Source: Solicoccozyma terricola
Taxonomy: Eukaryota; Basidiomycota; Tremellomycetes; Filobasidiales; Piskurozymaceae
Length of the DNA stretch: 64,000 nucleotides
Direction of reading: 5' to 3'
Assembly (NCBI GenBank): GCA_001600875.1
Contig: BCLD01000009.1
Location: 843,534-907,533 of the forward strand
Positions 34,743 to 47,028 of this stretch are shown here, in pieces. The position numbers were made by a program, and so were the translations under genes. A model generated the notes under the pieces. The model had not been told where the DNA came from, did no database searches, and saw only the letters and a program-made list of their open reading frames with translations. Numbering within the stretch: the stretch's first letter is position 1; every line of letters starts with the position of its first letter.

Positions 34743-36423
34743 ATGAACGCTCAACAAGGTTTGTCATACGTCCTGTCAGTCGCGCATCCCTCCAATTCCT
34801 GATCGTGGACACTCTTCGCAACCGATCGCTTACAGCACGAGAGACCTTTGCAAAGCTTGCAAGCCAGCTAAGTCGTCAACGACTAGCTACTGCAGGTGGT
34901 GGCGGGCCTGGGTTCGGCGGCAAGGGACCTAATGGATTCCGTGGCTTCATGGCTGGAGGTGGTCTGCTTATTACCCTCGCTGTCGGCGGCTTTGCTATAA
35001 ACCAATCGTTGTTCAATGGTGAGCTTCGCTGCTGGACATGTTGTGTTTGGGTCACGAGGTGCTGATTGGGATGGTATATAACCAGTCGATGGTGGTCACC
35101 GTGCGATCAAGTACACTCGGTGAGTATTTCGCACAACACGTCTGTATTGCGACTGGCTGACAATGAAACCGTCTTCAGTCTGTATGGTATCCGACCAGAC
35201 ATTTACAATGAAGGAACCCACTTCAACGTAGGTCCCAGCTATACAGACTGCTCTAACATCAGTACTCATCCAAACCTAACAATCATTTAGATCCCATGGT
35301 TCGAGACACCCATCATCTACGACGTTCGTGCTAAACCCCGGAATATCGCCTCCCTCACCGGAACCAAGGGTACGTTCATCATAAAGCACGCTGGCAGACC
35401 ATCCGCATAGACCAACATTAAATCGCATCGGTTTATCCCCCTCAGATCTGCAAATGGTGAACATCACTTGTCGTGTGTTGTCGAGACCGTCTGTAAACGA
35501 TTTACCTACAATGTAAGTGGCACTCTCGACAAGGTGAGGTTTCCGTGTTTTCACACTGACACACTGCGGCTGGGAAAAATTCGCAGCTACCGAGAGCTTG
35601 GAACCGATTATGATGAGCGTGTCTTACCTTCCATCGTCAATGAGGTCCTCAAGTCGGTAGTGGCGCAATTCAACGCCAGTCAATTGATTACTCAGCGAGA
35701 GATGGTATGTTGGACGATCCTCGAATTGCGATGACAATGTCGGGCTGATGCATGATTCTCGGTCGGGCATGTAGGTATCGCGTCTCGTTCGTGAGAATCT
35801 CATGAGGAGGGCTCGACGATTCAATTTGGTCTTGGAGGATGTATCGATCACACACGTTGCGTTTAGTCCAGAATTCACGCATGCTGTTGAGGGTGGGTCC
35901 CGGAGCGGAGGTCCTGATGGATGTTTGTGGTGCTGATTGAATACCTTACCTTTGGACGGCGTCATATAGCCAAGCAGGTTGCTCAGCAGATCGCACAGCG
36001 TGCTGCTTTCCTCGTTGATCAAGCTATCCAAGAGAAGGTAAGTGGAGCGGTTTTTTTTGGCTTTTGGTCTCAGCGATGCAAACGTCACGCTTGACTCACG
36101 CGACTCAATCCTCGCACAGCAATCTATCATCGTCCGTGCTCAAGGAGAAGCCAGATCAGCCGAATTGATCGGTGAAGCTGTCCGATCCAACAAGGGTTTC
36201 CTACAACTTCGTCGTCTTGAAGCTGCTAGAGATATTGCGGCGTTGTTGAGTAATAGTGGTAACAAGTTGGTCTTGGATGCAAAGAGTTTGTTGCTGAATG
36301 GTGAGTGATGGGGAGTGGCGGAGAATTGCGGATCGGGTAATTGATCGCTACGTCTATCTCTGGGATCCCTACTCTACAGTTGCGGAAGACGATGTGATCA
36401 CTGCGACGCCATCGAAGCGTTGA
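34743..36423 (+). CDS. PHB2: Prohibitin 2
   Basis: Exons: 34743-34758, 34836-35018, 35086-35119, 35179-35227, 35291-35369, 35446-35512, 35587-35704, 35775-35892, 35970-36037, 36120-36300, 36380-36423; 318 residues, normal for PHB2. It forms the ring-shaped prohibitin complex with PHB1 in the mitochondrial inner membrane. Seen: a Gly-rich N-terminus followed by one hydrophobic anchor ([18 protein letters not shown]), [37 protein letters not shown], the SPFH/PHB core with [20 protein letters not shown] and QLITQRE, then a coiled-coil C-terminus with [19 protein letters not shown] and [12 protein letters not shown]. The start exon is only 16 nt (MNAQQ plus one base), fixed by phase and by the start position of homologues. 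Confidence 0.95.
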
Positions 36424-36572
36424 AGCCGAGCCGAGCCGAGTGACTGGGCAGGAAGCGGAGTTGGTTGGCCAATGTATGATTAGGTTGAATGGCAATCCTC
36501 GACCAAGACAACTATTCCAAGTCTACGAGGGTTCATTGTGGTGGGACAGTGGTGATGTGTGGTGGTGTGTGT

Positions 36573-36578
36573 CACGTG
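36573..36578. promoter_or_regulatory. CACGTG E-box
   Basis: CACGTG within GTGTCACGTGTCAG, about 100 bp upstream of SPP2. Confidence 0.5.
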
Positions 36579-36674
36579 TCAGCCATCTCCCACTTGCTCG
36601 CCACTTGAACTGGGAAGTGGTATTCGCAGCATCATCCCCTCAGTCCGTCTCGCCATCATCATCATTTGGACAGG

Positions 36675-38304
36675 ATGACCACTCCCATCTCATTCACCAT
36701 CAGGCCGCCATCAGCCGGTGCATCAGCGTCGTCCAGCAGATCCGCTTCGCCTGCTGCACCTGCTTCGAACGGCTACTCTTCGCCTCCGTCCAGTTCAGCC
36801 GCTCCATTCCGGATAAGCGCTCCAATACGACCTTCGCCGTTATCCAGGTCAACGTCCGTCGCTCAAGGATCTAGTCGACCTGGTCCGAGGTATGGAAGGC
36901 CAGTGGGTGGGAATGGACACGTTGATGGGGAGAGTGATGATGACGATGAGCTGATACCGAGTAGGAAAGGTGGGGATGGAAGGCGGATTAAAAAGGATGA
37001 AGAGATTGTAGGGTTTGGCGAGGATGGGATTGAGAGGTATGTGAGACTCACCCGTCAACCCGTTCAACACTGTGAGGTTGACGTTATGATGATTTTTACC
37101 AGTTTACAAAAGAAGAAACCGACGGGACCTCTCGTTATTCCTTCCCTTCCAAACCGAGACTGGAGACAATCATCGCACGCCGTCCGTAAACCCAACTATG
37201 TCCCTGAGAGCCAAGCTAGACGGGAAGTCAAAAAGGAGGACTTGATAGAGAGGACTGGGGATGAACCTGTCCAAGCTGGGCTACAGCTGACTTCGTCCAG
37301 AGGCAGGGAAGGCGAGGTGGTCAAGCAGGAAGATGTGGAAATGGAGGACGGAAGTGCATCAGTCAAGGTGGAGGAGAGTCAAGTCAAGACCGAACCTGGA
37401 ACAGAGGTGGAAGATTCCCTCGAGACCAGAGCAATGAAGGCTCTGATGATGGAACAAAATGGAGAAGCCAAAAAAAGCGATTTGGTTATTGGTTTAAATG
37501 AGGACACGATGGATTTGAGAAGTCATCCCGTGGACGAAACGGATGCGTTCAGGAGAGACGTGTTGACTCGACCTGCAGAATCCACCCTCGATGACTACGC
37601 CGCAACACCGATCGAAGCCTTTGGGGAAGCTCTCCTGCGCGGTATGGGATGGAATCCTGATGCCACCAAAGGTATCAAGATTCACGCCCCAAAACGTCGA
37701 CCGGATGGTTTAGGACTTGGAGCGACCGCCAAAGTAGAGGATTCGACGAACGGCTCAAAATCTGGTCAAAAGAAACGTCCGGATCCTTCCAAAAGAGCTG
37801 GGAGGGGTTACGTTCCCGTGGTGAGGAAGGAAAGGGAGGGAGCGGGAACTAGTTCCGAGGTGTCTAGGAGTGGAACTGCTTCAAGAGTTGCTTCAAGGTC
37901 TCCAGATTCAAGGGATAGTAGAGACTCCAGGCGAAGGACAGACGACAGGTCAGTTGATCGATCCAACCGGCGCGGCGATCAGAACACTTATTCTACCCGC
38001 ATCGAACAGAGACGGTAGAGAATCATCCTCGCGGAGAGACTACGATCGTGATGACCGGGATCGTCGCCGTCGTGATCGTGACCCCGGCGAGAATCATCGG
38101 TCTGGCTACTCGACTCCCCGCAATGAGGATGATCGTCGATCGGATAAGCACCGCAGCTCAAGAAACGACGACGACGACGACGACAGACGACAGGCCAGGC
38201 GAGATAGCGAGCGGAAGGGCGAGAGTAACCGATATAGCTCTTCGGAGCACCATAGAGACAAGGAGAGGCAGCGGGACCGTGATAAGCACGTTGAGCGCCG
38301 TTGA
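36675..38304 (+). CDS. SPP2: Spliceosome G-patch factor Spp2 (GPKOW-like)
   Basis: Exons: 36675-37036, 37103-37948, 38010-38304; 500 residues, much longer than yeast Spp2. Spp2 binds and activates the DEAH helicase Prp2 (DHX16) for remodelling of the activated spliceosome. The core signatures are GPLVIPSLPNRDWRQ near residue 130, then a long acidic/basic linker, and the G-patch-type motif PIEAFGEALLRGMGWNPDA at about residues 291-310 followed by RRPDGLGLGA. The C-terminus is rich in Arg, Asp and Ser (RD/RS-like), as in other splicing factors; human GPKOW is similarly extended. It converges with SF3A1, another spliceosome gene, 74 bp between stops. No KOW domain is evident. Confidence 0.88.
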
Positions 38305-38378
38305 GGCACCAGTTGTAGGATGACATGTTGGTAACAATGACGATGCAGATTATAGCGATACAAGCAAAGGAGTCCGCG

Positions 38379-41300
38379 CTACTTCCTGATAGACATGGAG
38401 AGCATGTCGCCTTCCCCTATATTCACAGACGCCAACGTGCTGGAGTTGCTAAGCGTCTTTACCCCAAAATCTATCTTCATCCTTGAAATAGGCAACGGCG
38501 CATCGATTATGTTCTTGATACGTTCCCGCAGAGTTGAAATCAGGAAGTTGACGGGGATGTCCTCGACGGTGATGATACTGCCATTAAGCTTCCACTCTGG
38601 CTTGTCGGGTAGGTTAGGAAGTTGTACCGAAATGGTGACTGGCTCTGGATGCATCATGATCCACTCGCGTTCCTGTAGCAAAAGTGAGTTTGTCAGCTTG
38701 GGTCAATTCCGGTGTTGACCGACTGCACTCACTGCATACAGCTGCCCCGTCGGTAGCTTCTCGATGCGTTGCCGCTTGGCAGGTTCTCCGTCCGTAGCGC
38801 CATCTGCCTCATGAGGCCGTGTCTGACCGGTCACCGGAGAACCCACAGACGGGGGCACTGCAGGACTGGCTCCGCCAATAACAGCCAGCCGCGACGGATG
38901 AATGCCAGCGGGTGGTCTGCCCGGCAATCCCGCTGGTGCGGGTGGAAGACCGTCAGCACTCGGCATGGGTGGGATATTGAACATGGAGGGATCGAATGCT
39001 GGCTGGTCTTCGAAAGATTGAAATTGGTCGGGGTACGGCTGGAACTGTTGTTGGCGTAGGGGTTGTGGTGCGGAAGGCCCTTGCGGGCCGGCTGAGATGA
39101 CAGCCCCGCTGAATGCAATACCACCCCCTGGAGTCGATGCTCCGGCTGCCTGAGCTGGGGTGATGTTCTGCGGGTCCCCAAGTTGTGGTCCAACGACGGT
39201 GCTGTTGCTTCTGTAGATGCGGAGGAGTATGTTCCATATCAGCTTCAAATCAAACGTCGCGACGGGGAAATTATAACCATTTCGCCACTCACGGTAGCAG
39301 AGCATGCTTTTTGTGAATAGACTGGATTTGGTCCTCGAGATTGTACTTGTTCTGGAATGTGTCGAGCGTCGATGCCTTTGATGCTGTGTGTCCATCCCAA
39401 ATAATCGTCTCTTTCGCTCTCCGTGCTGCTCGTTCTTCGTCTTCTTGACGCTTGCGTGCTTCTTCGTCCTCGGCGGTACCAAACAAATCGGTACGAGCGT
39501 TTGCGAGCTGTCTGAGGGAAGCCGAGACGTCGGCGCCTTTATTCGACCGACCGTCAGATGATGCGCGGAGGTAGATATTTGTTTGAAAACATGATTTGAC
39601 TCACCCTGCAAGAGCTGCGCGGCTTGAGACCGTTTCTGATCCATGAGCTGCTTTTGCTCCTTCCACTTTGGGTCCAGCAGCTCGATTCGGATATGCTCTG
39701 AAATCTCGGTCTCCGGGATCGCCTGTTTACAGTATGGACAGATCGTTGTAGCGACCTTGCCGCTTGGCTTGCCTGCCAGGCCTGAGTAAGCAGTGCACCA
39801 TTGGGAGCCATTAGCGACCGAGAAAAGGGACGCGTCGAGAAAGACGTCGAGACAGCCGGGCCGGGAGCTTACCCTTTGGCACGTAATCCTTCCTAATCTT
39901 CATACCCGCCTGTCCCATGGCTTTGGCTTGCACCTCCCTCGCCCTCGCTATCTCGTCAGCCTGCTTCTTCTGCCTGTCTTTGATCTCCTCGTCATCGCTC
40001 TCCTCCATATCGATTTCCATCTCGCCATCGTCAGCTTGACCTCCTTGTTGTTCCTGTGCCCTCTCTCCGACCTCCTCTACGATATCGGCCGCCATCTTGC
40101 GTTCATTCAGAGTGAGCCTTTCCATCTCTTTGATTGACGTTGGTGGAGGTAATTCGATGGTTTGGTCGGTACTGGTGAATTCTATCGTTTGAACGACGAC
40201 GAAATCCTGCCAATCGATCTCAGCAAATGCCAACATTTCTTTTTCTCTCTCTTCTTCTCTCTTCTTGTCCTTTTCTCTACGTGATCGCTCCCATTCTCCT
40301 CGTTTCTTGGCTTCTTCCAGTATTTCCCATTTATGGGAATCATTTTGTGAAGCTTCCAGTGAAGCGAGGAGCTCGGAGGATGGGTTGAGGATTTTGGAAT
40401 ATGATTCCACCATGCGGTTGAAGTAGGAGAAGAGAGAGTGGGTGGGTCGGAGGAAGTCGAATTGGAAATTGCGACCTTCCTTGATGGACAGGGATTGAAG
40501 GAATGAGCGACCACGACGGGCGACGAAGAGCGCAGTGAGCTTGAGTATGTCGCTGTGGGGGGGGGGGGGGGAAGGTTGGGTAGGTAGACATGGTCAGCGA
40601 ATCGAGTCCAAAGTGCTGGTGACGAGTGCCGCCGGTGTCGAATCGAACCGCATCGCATCGCATCATGTCAACTCACAGATCCAACGATGTGACATTCGGC
40701 AAGTCCACCACGAACTCGAACGGTTTTGGTTCTTCCAATTGCTTATCCTTCTTCGATAAAGTCTGGGTTTGTACTGGTGTTCCAACTCCTCCCGGAGTCC
40801 CATCATCACCCGCCGCCGCCGCCGTCGCCGCCGCCGTCGTCCCTGCACTTTGTAATGCTAAAACAGCGTCTTCACCTTCCTCTTTCACTTTTTCAATCAT
40901 ATAGCGGTAATAACGGTTGAATGCATCTCCATCTCGAAGGAATGAGAACTTTGGATCTGATTTTTGGTGTTCCCGGATACGATCTTCGAGGAGTTGAGGG
41001 GATGGGGATTTGGCGATATGAATGGCGGTTTTATCGATGATGGCTGGTGGGGGGAGGAAGGGGGAGAGGTGAGGCGAAGCAAGAGAGGAGGCGAGAACAG
41101 AGGACGGGTTTGTCAGAAACAGTCGGGGGTCATGCAACATCCAAGTTCGACCAGGACATATCAAGACACTTACCTCGAATCTCCTTTGGTGGATAGATTA
41201 CGCCTTGTAACAATTCCGAGCTCTTCTTGCCATCACCTTCTCCACCATTGGCCACACCGTTCGGCGTCCCGCTTCCACTAGCGACACCATTCGGTGTGGC

Positions 41301-41432
41301 TCCACTGGCTGCTAGGAGGGTATCTCCCCCCGCGACGGAGTGTACTGGAGCCGGAAGGGATAGAGTGGACATTGTGAGACGGTTGGGGAAGAGGGGTGGT
41401 TGAAGTAGACTTGAGGCGGTTGCCATGTCCAT
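38379..41432 (-). CDS. SF3A1: Splicing factor 3A subunit 1 (Prp21)
   Basis: Minus exons: 41432-41174, 41043-40677, 40552-39873, 39772-39605, 39536-39293, 39210-38733, 38672-38379; 829 residues. This U2 snRNP component is needed for prespliceosome formation. Two SURP/SWAP modules are visible: IIDKTAIHIAKSPSPQLLED...FNRYYRYMIE (about 88-140) and ILKLTALFVARRGRSFLQSL...FSYFNRM (about 210-265). A charged helical region follows, then CPYCKQAIPETEISEHIRIE and LLDPKWKEQK, typical of SF3A1. A Pro-rich linker ends in a ubiquitin-like domain over the last 95 residues (TISVQLPNLPDKPEWKLNG), as in metazoan SF3A1 but not yeast Prp21. The first three introns (130, 124 and 100 nt) are longer than the local norm; the acceptor of the second follows a 15-base C run. 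MDMATA is taken as start; MSTLSL, 20 codons later, is possible. Confidence 0.93.
40557..40571. repeat. G15 homopolymer (C15 before an SF3A1 acceptor)
   Basis: Fifteen consecutive G on plus. On the transcribed minus strand this is a C-only polypyrimidine tract directly before the ACAG acceptor of SF3A1 intron 2. Confidence 0.85.
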
Positions 41433-41601
41433 GGTATCATAAGGAGTTGAACTGTCCCTTGCGAGGTTGCGAGGATGAATATATTCTCACGGTGGACAGG
41501 GGGAGGGAGAAGGGGGGGGGGGGGCAGTCACCCCGACCACCCAACACACAGACAAACACACACCTACACACACCTACACCCCCACCCACCCACACACCCA
41601 C
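41433..41601. promoter_or_regulatory. Divergent promoter SF3A1 / TAF11
   Basis: The 169 bp between head-to-head starts contain a G13 run (41512-41524) followed by a CA-rich tract up to the TAF11 start. No TATA box is evident. Bidirectional promoter inferred from orientation. Confidence 0.55.
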
Positions 41602-42894
41602 ATGTCCCGCGCACCACTCACCCACTTCCTCGCTCCTACTCCACCATCAACTACATCCCCATCCAAACACACACCCGACAAGAAACAACCACGTAAACGT
41701 CCACCTAAACCCTCGGACGGCCGAGGAGACGACGCCAAACCACCACCGAAGAAACGTCAGCGTAAAGCGCCGTCTCAGACGCCAGGTGCAGTAGATGTCA
41801 GAGGTGGTTCATTTTTCGCTGGTGGTGGTGGTGGTGCGAGTAGATCAGGGAGTAATGCTCCTTCACAACGTCAAACCCCGTCTGAAGCGGGAGGGGGAGG
41901 GGGAGGGTCAGGAGGAGGAGGTGCGGCGGCCGCTGCTGCTGCTGCCAGGAGAGGAGGGAAGGGGATATCGGCTGGTCGCTTCTCAAGAGCTGGGACGGCG
42001 GCATCGGCTGCTAAATCTCATTTAACGCAGTACGATGATGATACAATGTATGGAAGTCAAGATGAAGGAGGTAGCGAGGAAGGGGAGCAGGAAGTTGGTC
42101 CAGAGTCAGCAGACGACGACGATGATGCAGCTGAAGAGGAGGATAGAGGGATTAACGTTGATGAGCAGGTCGTTTGGGATAGGGAGGATAGGTTGGTAGA
42201 GAAGGATATGGAAGCGAGACGACGAAGAGACAAGTCAGTGACGGCGGCTCTACCCGACCGAACCCTTGGGAAAATGTGCTGACAAGAGTATGTCACCCAC
42301 AGAGCTCTCGATGATGCAGCAGATCCTCACCAATTATCTCGCATAGGCGACCTCAAGAATACTCAGCTCAATCACAAGATAACTCAGAGGGTGAATCAGT
42401 ATGATAGATACCGCGTCATTTCCAACCAAGACTAATGCAATTGACCTCGGACCTCTTTCACGTTCATTCACCTCGAACAGTTCGTCAAGAATGTAATAGG
42501 TCAGAAGAAGTGCAGTGATGATCTGGCGAGAGCACTGTCAGCTGTGGCAAAGGTGCATGTAGGAGAGATTGTTGAATCAGGTAGGTCTACTCGGAATTCT
42601 TTCTTGCTATTTACATGTCATACCGTAGGGTTTGACTCTCCTTCCCAACCCCCCCCCCCCCTCCTTCTTCATCCTTGACGCCTTTGAATAGCTTTAGCTA
42701 TCCAGATAGAACGCAACGATCCACCAGGACCTCTTACACCGGCACATCTCCGTGAAGCACATCGGAGATACAAGTTGAAATTGACCAGTGGGATTGGTAC
42801 ACATCCACGGTTGGGAATGGGTTTGACTGGTGGTGGTGGCGCTGGACCTGGAGTTGCTGGTGTGAGGAAGCGAGGGCCTTTTGGTGGGTGTTGA
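41602..42894 (+). CDS. TAF11: TFIID subunit TAF11
   Basis: Exons: 41602-42233, 42303-42390, 42481-42580, 42692-42894; 340 residues. TAF11 forms a histone-fold pair with TAF13 in TFIID. The conserved C-terminal histone fold starts near residue 240: FVKNVIGQKKCSDDLARALS, AVAKVHVGEIVESAL, AIQIERNDPPGPLTPAHLRE and AHRRYK. This matches the TAFII28-like pattern of helix, VGEIVE helix, then LxPxHLREAxRR. The N-terminal 200 residues are low-complexity: Pro/Lys-rich, then poly-Gly and an Ala run, then acidic (EEGEQEVGPE, DDDDDAAEEED). Intron 3 contains a C13 run (42649-42661). The protein ends shortly after a Gly-rich linker, with stop TGA at 42892-42894. Confidence 0.9.
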
Positions 42895-43015
42895 CTGTAT
42901 ACGGGGGAGACGGGGCAGAGAGGGAGACTGGGCTGTGTACGATGGAACGCTGTATGATTACGCTGTGACTGTTGACGACAAGTACCATGAGTTATGCGGC
43001 GGCGGCGGGATGAGT

Positions 43016-43021
43016 CACGTG
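43016..43021. promoter_or_regulatory. CACGTG E-box (TGAGTCACGTGA)
   Basis: CACGTG embedded in TGAGTCACGTGA, 125 bp upstream of VMA13. The TGAGTCA half also matches a bZIP AP-1/Gcn4-type core. Confidence 0.5.
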
Positions 43022-43145
43022 ATCCCGTCCACGCCGTCACCACCACCACACCCCCTATCCATCCCATACACATCAGTCGCACCTCTCGCAGCTATATCAC
43101 CACCCGATCGACCATCTTGTCAGCCCAGCATCGGCGTCTACAGAC

Positions 43146-45329
43146 ATGGCAGCAAAACCACCCGTGCCATCCGCCGCAGAACTCGCTATTCCACCGCCCA
43201 TCTACTCGCCGTTCTTGGACGAGCAATGCGCAAAGATCGAAGCGAAGGGTGTGTCATGGGAGGTGCGTGTGCTGGTCCCGGCGGCGCTCTGTCGTTGGGA
43301 TTCCACTGGGAATATATAACTGACTGCTCGTTATCGCTTGTCGAACAGGGATATCAAAGAGCTAAGCTCGTGTCGGCAGAGGAGGTACAGTTGCTCAAGA
43401 GTCTGGAAAGGCAGGTCAGTCCCCTATTCGTTGCTCTAGTCATGGTTCAGTATCGAACTTACAGGCCGCTGCCATTCATCCCCTTCCCAGCCTCGAAACC
43501 AGCGAGCAGCCTTGCTCGCAACCCATGGCGAGACATATGCCAAGCTCTTCATCGAGCTATTGCGGAAGCTTCAGAAGGTTGATACAGTTCAATGGGTATT
43601 GATAGCTATCTACAACATGCTTTCGGGTGGGTATCTTCTGTTCGACCTCTCGATTCGTATAACACCAACTGATCAGTTGTTATCATCGCGATCTTGTCAG
43701 AGCAAAACGCTCTACCTTTGTTCCACTCCACCTTGTCGCAGGATTCATATGCTCCCTTGATGAAGTGCTTGAACATACAAGACGAGTTTTCATTATTGCA
43801 GTCTCTTAGAATCATGGCACTGTTGATTTCGTGAGGAGATCTATAGTGGTAATTCCCTCAGGTGTAACGTCGGGCTGATATCCCGATTTTCGAGACATTG
43901 CACAGTACCGACCCAAAGCCTCTACCATCCGATTCCGTCTCAAACCTTCTCGCATCCCTGGCCAAGCTCATTAATGGTAAGCTGGATGTTCCCTCAGGCC
44001 GAATTAAAGTAAAAGGTACTTATCCAGCTCGAATTCGCACACAGCCAACCCATCACCTGCTCGGGATCTCGCATTGCAATGCCTAGGAGCGTTGCTGGGC
44101 GCAAGATACATCCGTAAAGCCGCTTGGGAGCATGATGCGCTGCTATCTGGGTGAGTGATATCGGAAGGGGGTCGCGGGAGGGAAGAGTGACTGAAATACG
44201 ATGATTATTTTAAAGCCTGATGAAGGCACTCAAGGCGAACCCTCAACCCCAGATCCAGTACTGGGTCATTTCCTGCTTCTGGCAATTAAGCTACGAGCAA
44301 TATGTGGCCGATAGCGTTGACAAGTGGGTGTTTAGTAACCCCCTCCCTGAGAATGACTACAGTATTGACATCCTCTCGATATCAAGACGATTTGACCTAG
44401 TCGCCATCTTGACCGACACCGCCAAGCAAGCTTCCAAGGAAAAGGTCATTCGAGTTGCTGTTGCAACTCTGAAAGTGCGTGTTCTCTCCGTCTCGGCTGG
44501 TGACTTGTGACCCCTCTGATGATCCAGAATACCATCAGAACCTCCTCTTCATCTCGCCCAACGTCAACCTGTCACCGATGCTGGTCCAGAAAGTCCTACC
44601 GTTCATCAAATCACTGTCGACCAGGAAGTGGTCAGATGACGACATTGTTGAGGATATCAATTACTTGAAGGCGGAACTGCAGGAGAGGTTGGAGGGACTG
44701 ACGTGAGCATTTCCTGATCCCCAACCTTTCGATGGCTGCTGATGGTTGAACCTCCTTCATCGTATCTTCCCCTGTTGGACAACGCGCAGAACTTATGACG
44801 AATACGTTTCAGAAGTAGAGAGCGGACATCTATCATGGTCTGCTGTCCACGACTCAGATGACTTCTGGAAGGTGAACGGGCCGACGGTGGGAACTGAATC
44901 GAATGGCAAGGTGTTGAGGTGAGGCGAGGGGAAGGTTGAATTGGACTGACGCTAACATTCGAAACGACAGACAACTCATTTCGCTTATAAGCTCGAGTCG
45001 AGATCCCCTCGTTTTGGCAGTGGCCGCGAACGATATCGGTAAATACCTCACATACGGAGGTGATCGAGCGAGAAAGTAAGTTTTTGGCGCAGGGACAATG
45101 AGTCCGGGCTTGGATACTGAGGGATTCCATTTTAGGAATGTCACCGGCATGGGAGGTAAGGTGAAGGTGATGGAATTGATGAGCCACGAGAGTCCGGATG
45201 TGAGATATCAGGCTTTGATTGCGGTGAGTGTGTGAATGGTTGTCGTGCAATATCACGTTGGCCTCAACGAACGTTTTTGTTTACCCTGCACAGGTTCAGC
45301 GAATGATGAGCCATGCGTGGACAGATTAG
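43146..45329 (+). CDS. VMA13: V-type H+-ATPase subunit H
   Basis: Exons: 43146-43262, 43349-43414, 43491-43626, 43677-43830, 43906-43976, 44045-44150, 44216-44323, 44387-44474, 44539-44702, 44790-44918, 44971-45075, 45136-45223, 45294-45329; 455 residues, normal for the family (about 460-480). Subunit H activates the assembled V-ATPase and inhibits free V1. The all-helical repeat structure is seen, with the family signatures [15 protein letters not shown] near the N-terminus, [55 protein letters not shown], and the C-terminal [15 protein letters not shown] and [21 protein letters not shown]. The intron 44324-44386 is a stop-free 63-mer, so its removal is inferred from family alignment. The acceptor at 44538 was chosen to give TLKNLLF. 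Confidence 0.92.
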
Positions 45330-45822
45330 AGCGCGCAGTGATGTACTGGAGGGATTATTCTCCTCAAATCTCAATTGTAAATGCCATGCAACTAGACTCG
45401 ATAAACGGCCTACAAGGGATTTTCGTGTTGTTGTTTTTTTTCCCCTGAGCAGGGTCATCAAATTTTCCATAGTGCACAATCCAGCGTTGGATACGGTGTT
45501 GTCTACGACATCGCAACTTGTCGCAACAGGCGCGTATCCGTTTATGTCATACAGTGGGAGCAAAGAGAAAAAGGAAGGAAAGAAACGACGAGCGCAAACC
45601 CTAGAGTGCGGGAAAAACAAAGGCCGCGTTTTCAAAGTAAAGGAAGGAAGAATGGTGGAATGAAACAAATTAAGCAGTGTATCGATTAATGGGAAGGTCG
45701 TAAGGGTGGTCGTCATCTTGCGTAATGACGGAAGGCGATGTGGGAGGATGGGGTCTTGGGGGTAAGATCGGATGCGGCAGCGTCGGCGCGCATGTGTGAT
45801 CACTCGGATGGTGGAGAATGAT
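45330..45822. other. Convergent intergenic region, VMA13 / SKP1
   Basis: These 493 bp between two converging genes hold no recognisable gene. Short open frames on both strands lack motifs. They probably contain the two 3' UTRs. Confidence 0.5.
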
Positions 45823-47028
45823 TTAACGGCTGAAGAGAGAAAGAGCTGTCAGACGTGATGTGACTGGTTGCGATTAGCATAAACTCACTCCTCGGCCCAC
45901 TCGTTCTCTCGCTTGATCTGTGCTTCTTCCTCGGGAGTGAAGCTGATTGCGGGGAAAGCGAAACACGAAAGTGGATTAGAGAATAGATCACTGATGAGGT
46001 CATCAACCTATCCACTCACTCGTTGACGATGTTGAATAACTTTCTAATCTCCTCTGGTGATTTCCCTTTGATCATGTTAGCGACGGTTTTGCAACCGACG
46101 TCACTGATACAGCGATTTCCGTTTAGTTGGGGTAGAATGAGATGGAATAGAAATAGGAAAGACGTACAGTAGCGGCTTGATGTCCAGGTAGTTTGCAGCT
46201 AGGATGATTTCAAATAACATCTCCTGATCAACCTAATAACCAATCGAACGCAATTCCCCACCAAGAGAACCCCACGCCTTTCATCAGCGCCATTCCTGGT
46301 TTTCACTAGTAAAGCAAAATCAATCCTCACCTGGATGAATTTCTGATCCCACTCGCTAATGTCAGTTGTACGTCTCCTTGTCTCTTCAGCGGAGTCGTTC
46401 ATCTCGGTAGCAGCTGGGAGAGGATCGGCTTTGTGGTGATCGCAGTATTCGAGGACCTGGAGTGTGGTGTGGCGTGGGATTTGGAGATATTCGACAATTG
46501 AGATTTGCAATTGAGAAGAGGTGGAATGGATGGGGTTGAGAGGAAATAGAGGGGCGAGGGTGTTCGAGTTCGCAGGGACAGGAATCAGTTGGAGAAACCG
46601 AGAAAGGGCAGATTTGTAAGAACGCACCTTCTTAAGAACATTCGCGGCTACGTTGGGCAATGGGATAGCGGCGTCGTTGTCTCCGATGTCTGAGAGAGGG
46701 AGTTGGGGAATAGAGTTGGGTAGTAAGCCGCATGGTATAGAAGGAAAGATGAGGTTTAACGCAAAACTTCTTGTAGCGGGAGACAGCAAAGAGATCAAAC
46801 TTTACTCACCTTCAATCATGTTCTTGATGAGCATACTACGCTCTGCCACGTCCTTGTCAACCTGAAACTTCTCATTGTCGGAGGCTGTAATGAACAGAAT
46901 GGAGGGACAGAAAGAAAGCGAATGGAAGGGAGAGGCAACGGACGATAGATGAGAATGCAGGTTCAAGGTTGGAGGGACGGGAGAGCGAGCGTGACTAGGG
47001 GACGTAACGTACTGGTGAGAATGACCAT
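45823..47028 (-). CDS. SKP1: SCF ubiquitin ligase subunit Skp1
   Basis: Minus exons: 47028-47013, 46884-46810, 46689-46628, 46456-46331, 46232-46168, 46103-46020, 45942-45889, 45829-45823; 162 residues, exact family length. Skp1 links cullin-1 to F-box proteins; in fungi it also serves other complexes. The sequence begins [20 protein letters not shown] with [10 protein letters not shown], then the POZ-like fold, [77 protein letters not shown]. The last exon is only 7 nt (CCGTTAA); without it the gene would end WAEE instead of WAEDR. Introns here (up to 171 nt) are longer than the local average. It is divergent from the bL27m gene. Confidence 0.96.
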
